Notes under the pieces: generated by a model | What the model was told of the DNA's origin: nothing | The model's input: the letters and a program-made list of their open reading frames with translations, nothing else | Database searches by the model: none | Translations under genes and position numbers: made by a program | Shown here: positions 5,582 through 10,684 of the stretch, piece by piece | Numbering within the stretch: position 1 is the stretch's first letter | Layout of the letters: every line of letters starts with the position of its first letter | DNA from: an uncultured Ruminococcus sp. | Lineage (GTDB): Bacteria; Bacillota; Clostridia; Oscillospirales; Ruminococcaceae | Direction: 5' to 3' | DNA: 10,684 nt | Assembly (NCBI GenBank): GCA_937894495.1 | Contig: CALCRR010000242.1 | Span: forward strand, 1-10,684

Positions 5582-5612
5582 CGCAGCCATTCCCCACCGG
5601 GGAATGGCTGCG
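5582..5612. terminator. GC-rich 14-bp hairpin between convergent genes, likely bidirectional terminator
   Basis: CGCAGCCATTCCCC (5582-5595) and GGGGAATGGCTGCG (5599-5612) are perfectly complementary with the loop ACC. It begins two bases after the ATPase stop and ends five bases from the stop of the leftward operon. Only a weak T-rich stretch follows on the plus strand (ATTGCCTATTCTT). Confidence 0.75.
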
Positions 5613-5617
5613 ATTGC

Positions 5618-5779
5618 CTATTCTTCAATTTGCTGATGTGATGCATCTATTTCCTGTCTTTCCCTGATGATTTCACCAATCAAAGCAACTTTCGCGTCGA
5701 TCTCTGCTATTTCTTCAGGTGTGAGCAATTCCGTTTCGAGTTCTCTGAATTCTCTGCCTATAGGACTGATTTTCTCCAT
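5618..5779 (-). pseudogene. Truncated XRE/HigA-like antitoxin, last gene of the leftward operon
   Basis: ATG 5779 to TAG 5618 encodes 53 residues, beginning MEKISPIGREFRELETELLT and continuing through PEEIAEIDAKVALIGEIIRERQE. This closely resembles the N-terminal extension of HigA-type antitoxins in Firmicutes, which continue into a helix-turn-helix (..RQEKG.SQ..LE.LSGV). Here the frame stops just as that domain begins (ASHQQIEE-stop). AGGAGA at 5791-5786 is 6 bases upstream, and the start is only 2 bp after the stop of the preceding gene, so translation would be coupled. Without the DNA-binding domain, antitoxin or repressor activity is doubtful; no HigB-type toxin adjoins it. A short functional protein remains possible. 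Confidence 0.6.
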
Positions 5780-5781
5780 AT

Positions 5782-6480
5782 TCATTCTCCTGTTTTAGTC
5801 AAAGCTCTTATATATTCTTTCAGATATTTAAAAGGAAATGGAATCACCGTAAGCTGCCCGTTTCTGACGAAAGTCACATTCATCAGCGGCAGAAGTTTAT
5901 CGAATAGATCTGGTGCATCTTCATATATCTCAATTTTACGGATATGTGCTGCTGTATGCAAATTACGCTTCATACCATAGCCTTTAACACCAACGAAATA
6001 ATATATATTATTTTCATATCCGAATTTATTTATATCTATAACAGAATTAAGCAGTTCTTCTCTCTTCTCTTTGTTACGAAGATATGTATTACCATTAGAA
6101 AGTTCTTCATGTAGCTTAAATATCTCCGGAATAGTAATCCATCCGGTGTCAATTATACTGTTTATGTATCCATGACTATCTCGAATAATACCCTCTACAG
6201 TCTCAGAATTCAGCTTTGCCTGAGCAAATACATTCATACAATCACTATAAGATGTTTGTTCAAACAAGTTCCATTCCTGTTCTTCAATATCAAAACTGCC
6301 GTTGGGATGGACAGTCATAAAGAAATACCGTTCTGTATCGTCATAATTCGTCATCATTCCAAATGAAATATCTTCCGGAAATCCTAATTTACTCCAATCA
6401 AACAGACGAATCTGTCCAATCTGTAAATCAGACTTGATAAGGCTTTGCGCCAAAATAAAATGTACAATACCAAAAAACAT
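5782..6480 (-). CDS. 3' part of the IS-disrupted 602-codon gene (unknown function)
   Basis: The frame from ATG 6480 to TGA 5782 has 232 residues, but the first 14 codons (to about 6441) lie inside the insertion sequence; genuine sequence starts at 6437 (IKSDLQIGQIRLFDW). Joined to the 5' part it restores one 602-residue protein. This segment includes a possible beta-strand-rich region (YFFMTVHPNGSFDI, residues about 50-63 of the fragment), YYFVGVKGYGMKRNLHTAAH, and the ending NVTFVRNGQLTVIPFPFKYL. I do not recognise the family with confidence; an RNase H/PIWI-like fold is a possibility to test, not a call. The TAATG overlap with the transposase stop could allow re-initiation and production of this fragment alone. 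Confidence 0.75.
   Translation of the reverse strand: MFFGIVHFILAQSLIKSDLQIGQIRLFDWSKLGFPEDISFGMMTNYDDTERYFFMTVHPNGSFDIEEQEWNLFEQTSYSDCMNVFAQAKLNSETVEGIIRDSHGYINSIIDTGWITIPEIFKLHEELSNGNTYLRNKEKREELLNSVIDINKFGYENNIYYFVGVKGYGMKRNLHTAAHIRKIEIYEDAPDLFDKLLPLMNVTFVRNGQLTVIPFPFKYLKEYIRALTKTGE
6441..6455 (+). repeat. Terminal inverted repeat, transposase-distal end of the IS
   Basis: GGCTTTGCGCCAAAA; pairs with 7714-7728 with mismatches at positions 3 and 9. Flanked outside by the TTA duplication (6440-6438 on the minus strand). Confidence 0.8.
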
Positions 6481-7217
6481 TAGCCGACAGTATAGTTTAA
6501 TCTGCTAATAACTTTAGAAGGAATAACAGGAAGAGCATTAAAATCAGAATTAGAAATGGTCTGACCAGTTTCATATACATTTACATCTATCACACATGTA
6601 ACACTAAGACCCGTTGTCGTTACGGTATGTGAAATCAAATTTTTAAATGTATTGATATCCGTTAAAGGCTGCGCCTGAATGCTTTTTGAAATTTCAGAAA
6701 ACAATCTATGTTCTATGGGATTGTATTTTGATGTTCCGGAAGGATAATGGCAGACATAAAAAATCAATCCGGTCTCTTTACTCAGGTCGGATAAATACTT
6801 TTTGAACATACGGCGGTTTGAACCATTACTGCCGCCATTATCAGCCAGAATAAGTATATGTTTGCATCCCGGATAAGCTGATGAACCTTCAGTATGCCAC
6901 CATCTGCGTATGGATTCAACAGCAAATTCAGCGGTATCACTGCTGTTTCCGAGATTAATAAATCCTTTATTTCTGCCGTAATCATATATTCCATACGGAG
7001 TCACTCTCTGTTCACCGAAGTCATGATCATTTACTTTACGTGCAGATTTTGATACCCTGTATTCTGAACCGTTGGATTTAAATTCGCCGATAAGTTCTTT
7101 CTTTTTAGAATCAATGGATATCACTGCCCATCCCTTTGTGAGATAGCGTTTTCTCATTTTCACAATGTGTTTAAACTGTTTGTCTCTGTCAGGGTCAGGT
7201 TTACCTGTTCCTTTCAT
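6480..7217 (-). CDS. ISAzo13-family transposase, catalytic DDE part (second frame)
   Basis: From ATG 7217 this frame gives 245 residues with the complete catalytic domain: Asp36 in SIDSKKKELIGEFK, Asp126 in LILADNGGSNGS, and Glu169 in GTSKYNPIEHRLF. Other family landmarks are YGIYDYGRNKGFINLG, DTAEFAVESIRRWW and the terminal RLNYTVG. The frame is actually open upstream to 7252, and the upstream codons (KNKISRQQNRK) are a better match to the family linker than the ATG, so the native protein is a fusion with the preceding frame. The stop TAA (6482-6480) overlaps the ATG of the downstream host gene fragment. Confidence 0.88.
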   Translation of the reverse strand: MKGTGKPDPDRDKQFKHIVKMRKRYLTKGWAVISIDSKKKELIGEFKSNGSEYRVSKSARKVNDHDFGEQRVTPYGIYDYGRNKGFINLGNSSDTAEFAVESIRRWWHTEGSSAYPGCKHILILADNGGSNGSNRRMFKKYLSDLSKETGLIFYVCHYPSGTSKYNPIEHRLFSEISKSIQAQPLTDINTFKNLISHTVTTTGLSVTCVIDVNVYETGQTISNSDFNALPVIPSKVISRLNYTVG

Positions 7218-7650
7218 CTTTCTGTTCTGCTGACGGCTGATTTTGTTTTTTTAATATGCGTCTCACGGTGTTGCTTGATATATCAATTCCATGATCTTTT
7301 TTCAGATAATGTGCAATTTTTCGTGTACTCAACGTTGTCCATTTGCGTTCTGTCATCGGGTCACCATATACGCCGTTTTCTTTTTCAATCATTTCAATTA
7401 TAAGAGTTGTTATTTCAGGATTTTTCACTGTAATGAGCTTTCTTCCGCCGCCCTTTTTTCGTGAACCGGTTTCTGATGAATACTTTTCACCTGCAAGATA
7501 TTCTTTCTTCCCTTTTGTTACTGTAGTTCGGGAAACATCATATTTTTTAGCTACCTGACTAACTCCACCCTTTCCGATTTCTATTGCTTCCTGTCCAAGT
7601 ATTAATCGCTTCAGCTTTTCCGGCAGATTTCTGAACTGTTCTTTATCCAT
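7201..7650 (-). CDS. ISAzo13-family transposase, N-terminal DNA-binding part (first frame)
   Basis: ATG 7650 begins a 149-residue frame with an ISAzo13-type N-terminus: ALIGRGG-like pattern (here AIEIGKGGVSQVAKKYDVSR, a helix-turn-helix), GGGRK, and GDPMTERKWTTLSTRKIAHYL followed by a second HTH-like SSNTVRRILKK. Family homology leaves this frame at the A7 run (7252-7246) and continues in the +1 frame; the last codons here (QNQPSAEQKDERNR) are not family-like. AAGGACGGTGA about 12 bases upstream is a plausible ribosome binding site. Confidence 0.82.
   Translation of the reverse strand: MDKEQFRNLPEKLKRLILGQEAIEIGKGGVSQVAKKYDVSRTTVTKGKKEYLAGEKYSSETGSRKKGGGRKLITVKNPEITTLIIEMIEKENGVYGDPMTERKWTTLSTRKIAHYLKKDHGIDISSNTVRRILKKQNQPSAEQKDERNR
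7246..7252 (-). other. A7 run where the transposase changes frame
   Basis: The minus strand has TTAAAAAAAC here. Protein homology to ISAzo13 transposases runs through the run only if one A is lost or two are gained (or an equivalent +1/-2 shift): ..ILK(K)NKISRQQNRK... Either transcriptional or translational slippage expresses the full enzyme, or this copy is dead through an indel. Confidence 0.6.
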
Positions 7651-7680
7651 TTATTTTTCACCGTCCTTTTTCTTATCTCT

Positions 7681-7709
7681 ATTATACCATGTTTTACCCT
7701 CTTGTTCAA
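7681..7709 (-). promoter_or_regulatory. Transposase promoter
   Basis: On the minus strand, TTGAAC (7709-7704), 17-bp spacer, TATAAT (7686-7681), with TGG ahead of the -10 box. It lies entirely inside the insertion sequence, just behind the terminal repeat, and would also transcribe the downstream host gene fragment and the antitoxin remnant. Confidence 0.75.
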
Positions 7710-8881
7710 GTTGTTTTGGAGCAAATCCTAACCAGCTCATGAATAGTGGCAAAAAATGCAGCACTTACATTCTCATTCAAGTTTTCAAAAGTAATGTGCT
7801 GTATTGATGAATCGGGATATCTTTTCTTATATGGATCATCTCTGCCCTGATAATATGCAACATCGTGGATAAGATACAAATTCAAACAGTTTTTTACAAT
7901 ACGCTTTCCTATAGGTGCAGTAACACTATATTCCGACAAAAGGAATTCTTGAAGTTTCTTGCTGAACGCTTGCGAATAATCATCACCGATGCCATCTACA
8001 ATGCGAACCTTTTCTTCCTTAAGTATAGTTTCAACGAATACTTTATTCTCCGTTTCTATATTCGGAGCGTATCTTAGTGAAACATAATCCGTAACTTCTC
8101 TGAACCCGATTTCTGCAAATTCAGAAAACTGCTCATTGAATCGTTGGATTGTTGTAGAAACAACTCCCATTTTGCTTGATTCAAAAGCATTGACAGACCC
8201 TATTTTAAGAAAATCAATGTCACCTGTTTTCTTGTCGGATATCTGCCGTTGAATAAAAGCAGGATCCTTATCATTTTTGAGCCTTCTTCGCAGAGTATTG
8301 TTGACTGAAAGTACATACTTAGGATAGTCCTCAAATTTGAGCTTATCAAACTTTATCTTATCTTTTAGCTTTACGGAAGTAAATGTCTTTACATCAAACT
8401 CCAACAGATAATCTGCCGTTATATGAAGTTCTAAACATGGTATCTGCTCGGTAACTCCATTATGTTTTCGTAACCAAGTTGTATTGAAACAATACAAATG
8501 TCCGGTAAGATTATTGAATCTCAGTAAATCATTATTAACGCTTCCTAAGCTGTTCAACAGGAGCTGCAACAGAATGTAATCATCAAGCATATCACTCTGT
8601 ATCTGTTCAAGTGTGACAGTATCAAATTCAGGTGCGTCAGAAAGTACCTTGTGAAGATGCTGCTTGTTATCTTCATTTTTATTCATCAACACATATAATC
8701 TTCTGCCGCTTTCATAACGCACAGCTTTAACATTTTTCTCCAATATCGGAACATCCAAAATATAAGCTCCGAACTTAAAATGCTTCATAGATGTTTCTAC
8801 GCTAAAAATGTCATATCGTGCATTGATTTTTTCATGGATCAGCTTATATGTAATCCGGTTTGTTTTAATCGGTGTAGGCAT
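7706..8881 (-). CDS. 5' part of the IS-disrupted 602-codon gene (unknown, partner of helicase-nuclease)
   Basis: ATG 8881 has AAAGGAG 8 bases upstream and overlaps the helicase gene by 17 nt, so the two are translationally coupled. Host sequence ends at 7729; the last 7 codons (ICSKTT-type tail and stop) come from the insertion sequence. In the intact form, codon 384 (Val) would be followed by IKSDLQIGQ of the 3' part, giving 602 residues. Visible features: a mixed alpha/beta N-terminal half with LELHITADYLLEFDVKTF (150-167), a basic NNTLRRRLK (194-202), and LNLYLIHDVAYY with DDPYKK and SIQHITFENL (333-368). The LYLIHD...QHITFE layout recalls the MID-PIWI junction of Argonaute-like proteins, but no catalytic motif can be named, so this is low-confidence. 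No family is assigned. Confidence 0.8.
   Translation of the reverse strand: MPTPIKTNRITYKLIHEKINARYDIFSVETSMKHFKFGAYILDVPILEKNVKAVRYESGRRLYVLMNKNEDNKQHLHKVLSDAPEFDTVTLEQIQSDMLDDYILLQLLLNSLGSVNNDLLRFNNLTGHLYCFNTTWLRKHNGVTEQIPCLELHITADYLLEFDVKTFTSVKLKDKIKFDKLKFEDYPKYVLSVNNTLRRRLKNDKDPAFIQRQISDKKTGDIDFLKIGSVNAFESSKMGVVSTTIQRFNEQFSEFAEIGFREVTDYVSLRYAPNIETENKVFVETILKEEKVRIVDGIGDDYSQAFSKKLQEFLLSEYSVTAPIGKRIVKNCLNLYLIHDVAYYQGRDDPYKKRYPDSSIQHITFENLNENVSAAFFATIHELVRICSKTT
7714..7728 (-). repeat. Terminal inverted repeat, transposase-proximal end of the IS
   Basis: GGATTTGCTCCAAAA on the minus strand; partner of 6441-6455. TTA (7731-7729) flanks it. Confidence 0.8.
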
Positions 8882-10684
8882 TCAGGCACTCCTTTATACT
8901 TTCAACGGCATTCTGACATATTTCGATCTTCCCATTATCTTTAAGTAATGAAGGAACTATCAAAAAATCTGTCTTTCCCTTTACAAACTTTTGTATAGCA
9001 TAGTCGTTCTTTGTCAATATATTTGAAATAATCACGCATTTACACCCACACTGCTCAGCTTTACCTTGAATTTTAGAAACTTCTTCGCTCCAGTTCATTT
9101 CTGTACCTTCATCCCAATTCTTAAAATCTACATATATAGACTTATCGGGAATCTTAAAGTCAAACAGTTCAAACTGTTCAGGATCGGTTATCTCTTCAAG
9201 TTCAATGTTCAGTATATTTAAAAACCAGAACTGTCCGGCAACCTCTCCAAGAGCGCCTTTATAAATATTATTCCAAATCGGAGGAGACATGATATAGTCA
9301 TTGGGGATAAAAGAAACTGCATATCCTTGAGATATAAAGTAGCTGCGAAGAGACTCCCATTTCATCAGACGATCAAGCCGTGTATTATTTTCATTTTCTA
9401 CACAATGAATGGTGTATTCTTTCTCAAATGAAATCCTGATCTTCCGATAATCTTCATCCTGAGAATAATACAGAATATTAGATAATTCGGGTAACTTTAT
9501 ATAATAATTATGGAAAATGAAATTTTTTTCTACATCCTTCTCAGAAGCTGTCGGATAACAGAGAACAAGCAGCCGCATATTTTTCCATTTCTTTATTGTT
9601 ACTTCATTCCAAGGATAATTTAACAGACTTTCGATATCATGGAACGCTCGGCTGGAAATCAAAACTGCTTTGTCCTTCAACGAACCTGAAACAGGTAGCT
9701 TTCGCTGAGTCCCTTTTGCCCTATCAATCAAAGACATAAACTCATAATTAAGTATTCTGCCGTTCGTTACAGATAAATCAATATAATCTGCAATCCGATC
9801 ATCCGCAAATATATAAATATCCGGATTTTTTTGGTTGGTACGACAGATTCGCCCAATAGCTTGGATCACGGCTTTAGTGGCATACATTCGAACACTTTGC
9901 TTATCATATACACTATCAACATAAACATTTTTCGGTATTTTTCTCAATGTATAGCAGCGAAAAGCCTTCTGTATATGCTTTGATGCAGAATCTATAGAAA
10001 GTTCAGATGATTCTAACAGGAATTCTACCTGAAAAAGGTACTTGACAAAACTTTCATCCTGCCAGTCATTTTCCATTTTTTCAAAAAGATGTGTCGGTTT
10101 GTCGAGATAGATTGCATCAAAATCCTTTTCATTTCTTGATAAAAAATCATTCGATCTTACGAGCCTTCCTTGCAATTCATCCGGAATTTTATATTGAAGG
10201 TTCTGTCCTGCACCAATTGTCTGATAGGCAGAAATCACAAAAACTTTATCACCTTTTGCAAGCCGATTAAGAATTTTGTCTTTTGATACTTCATAATCAT
10301 CGCCTTTAAGATATTCAATATAGGGATTTTCTCTATCCGGACGTATTCCTGCCACTAAATTCAAAATATACTTAATTGATTCTGTACACAGTATATAATC
10401 ATCCTTTGCAGGAAGTTTGGTCAGAATACAGAGCATAGAGCGAATATCTTGATGCGACAGAAATTTCTTAAAAGATATTGCTATCCGAGCATATCGTTCT
10501 TTGTTATAGCTGTTTTCTTCCTGTATTTCCTGCTCTAGTCTATAGAATATCTGTTCAGCCAGTTCTTTATCATCCAAAATATTGTACCATGTTCGTACCG
10601 AATATTTTCCTGCACCTATCAAATCTGTACGAATATTGATATTCTGATATCCGCTCTGACTGTATTTGAAATCATTCAAAAGTC
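8865..10684 (-). CDS. Superfamily 2-type helicase with C-terminal PD-(D/E)XK nuclease domain (5' end outside window)
   Basis: The frame is open from the right window edge to TAA 8865; a TTG at 10679 is not taken as the start because the Walker A and B half of the helicase is missing and must lie beyond the window. Numbering from that TTG, motif V-like ISAYQTIGAGQNLQY is at 149-163 and motif VI QAIGRICRT is at 273-281, whose arginines should contact ATP. After a linker, the C-terminal domain shows GALGEVAGQF (Glu479), FELFDFK (Asp507) and YVDFKNW (Asp518, Lys520), the spacing expected of a PD-(D/E)XK nuclease, with KIQGKAEQ as a following helix. A helicase and nuclease in one chain coupled to an unknown partner is the layout of many phage-defence systems. 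The motif VI form recalls DinG/XPD helicases, but this cannot be settled without the N-terminal half. Confidence 0.85.
   Translation of the reverse strand, partial: LLNDFKYSQSGYQNINIRTDLIGAGKYSVRTWYNILDDKELAEQIFYRLEQEIQEENSYNKERYARIAISFKKFLSHQDIRSMLCILTKLPAKDDYILCTESIKYILNLVAGIRPDRENPYIEYLKGDDYEVSKDKILNRLAKGDKVFVISAYQTIGAGQNLQYKIPDELQGRLVRSNDFLSRNEKDFDAIYLDKPTHLFEKMENDWQDESFVKYLFQVEFLLESSELSIDSASKHIQKAFRCYTLRKIPKNVYVDSVYDKQSVRMYATKAVIQAIGRICRTNQKNPDIYIFADDRIADYIDLSVTNGRILNYEFMSLIDRAKGTQRKLPVSGSLKDKAVLISSRAFHDIESLLNYPWNEVTIKKWKNMRLLVLCYPTASEKDVEKNFIFHNYYIKLPELSNILYYSQDEDYRKIRISFEKEYTIHCVENENNTRLDRLMKWESLRSYFISQGYAVSFIPNDYIMSPPIWNNIYKGALGEVAGQFWFLNILNIELEEITDPEQFELFDFKIPDKSIYVDFKNWDEGTEMNWSEEVSKIQGKAEQCGCKCVIISNILTKNDYAIQKFVKGKTDFLIVPSLLKDNGKIEICQNAVESIKECLNAYTD

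Larger units (their letters stand above)
6441..7728 (-). mobile_element. ISAzo13-family insertion sequence, 1288 bp, inserted in the 602-codon gene
   Basis: The ends read GGCTTTGCGCCAAAA inward from 6441 (plus strand) and GGATTTGCTCCAAAA inward from 7728 (minus strand), matching at 13 of 15 positions. Both are flanked by TTA in the orientation of the host gene (7731-7729 and 6440-6438), a 3-bp target duplication. Deleting the element and one TTA rejoins the host gene in frame, which fixes both boundaries. The element holds one transposase gene split into two frames. The family is assigned from the DDE domain (PF07592, Rhodopirellula/ISAzo13 type). Confidence 0.88.

Noticed and set aside
4953..5597. 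Open minus-strand frame of 214 codons opposite the ATPase gene
   Set aside because: It lies antisense to a gene with clear motifs, has no recognisable domain and crosses the terminator hairpin; it is a shadow frame.
10677..10679. TTG as the start codon of the helicase-nuclease gene
   Set aside because: The frame is open to the window edge and the essential N-terminal helicase motifs are absent, so the gene must begin beyond the window.

Overview
The window looks like an accessory or mobile segment of a Firmicutes genome, most likely a Ruminococcus-type member of the Oscillospiraceae. The evidence is gene content: a MobA/MobL relaxase with a DUF3847-like partner and an overlapping coiled-coil membrane protein, a RelB/DinJ-YoeB pair, a DUF234-type ATPase and an ISAzo13-type insertion sequence. 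Near-consensus sigma-A promoters and AGGAG ribosome binding sites agree. The taxon is an inference; no rRNA, tRNA or housekeeping gene is present.

Positions 1-2861 are a mobilisation module. A leftward small gene, cut by the window edge, and a rightward MOBQ relaxase are fired from two back-to-back promoters whose -35 boxes form the arms of one 11-bp inverted repeat. Between promoter and relaxase lies an oriT-like hairpin with an RSF1010-type nick core (TAAGTGCGCCCT, minus strand). A coiled-coil membrane protein starts inside the relaxase gene and overlaps it for 539 nt in another frame.

Positions 2862-4181 are an antitoxin zone. Three strong inverted repeats precede an intact RelB/DinJ-like antitoxin and YoeB/Txe toxin. 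Behind them, two truncated antitoxin genes run into each other at about 3853. A 33-bp direct repeat with one mismatch sits just before this zone (2864-2896) and again at its end (4125-4157), in front of a DUF234-type ATPase (4182-5579). A GC-rich hairpin then separates the ATPase from the convergent genes that follow.

Positions 5618-10684 are one leftward operon: a superfamily 2-type helicase with a C-terminal PD-(D/E)XK-like nuclease (5' end outside the window), an unrecognised 602-codon gene translationally coupled to it, and a 53-codon remnant of an XRE/HigA-like antitoxin. The 602-codon gene is split by a 1288-bp ISAzo13-family element (6441-7728). Removing the element and one copy of its TTA target duplication restores an uninterrupted frame. 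The helicase-nuclease plus unknown partner looks like an antiviral or anti-plasmid system, possibly Argonaute/pPIWI-like, that has been inactivated here. Its biological role is inferred from architecture and neighbourhood only.
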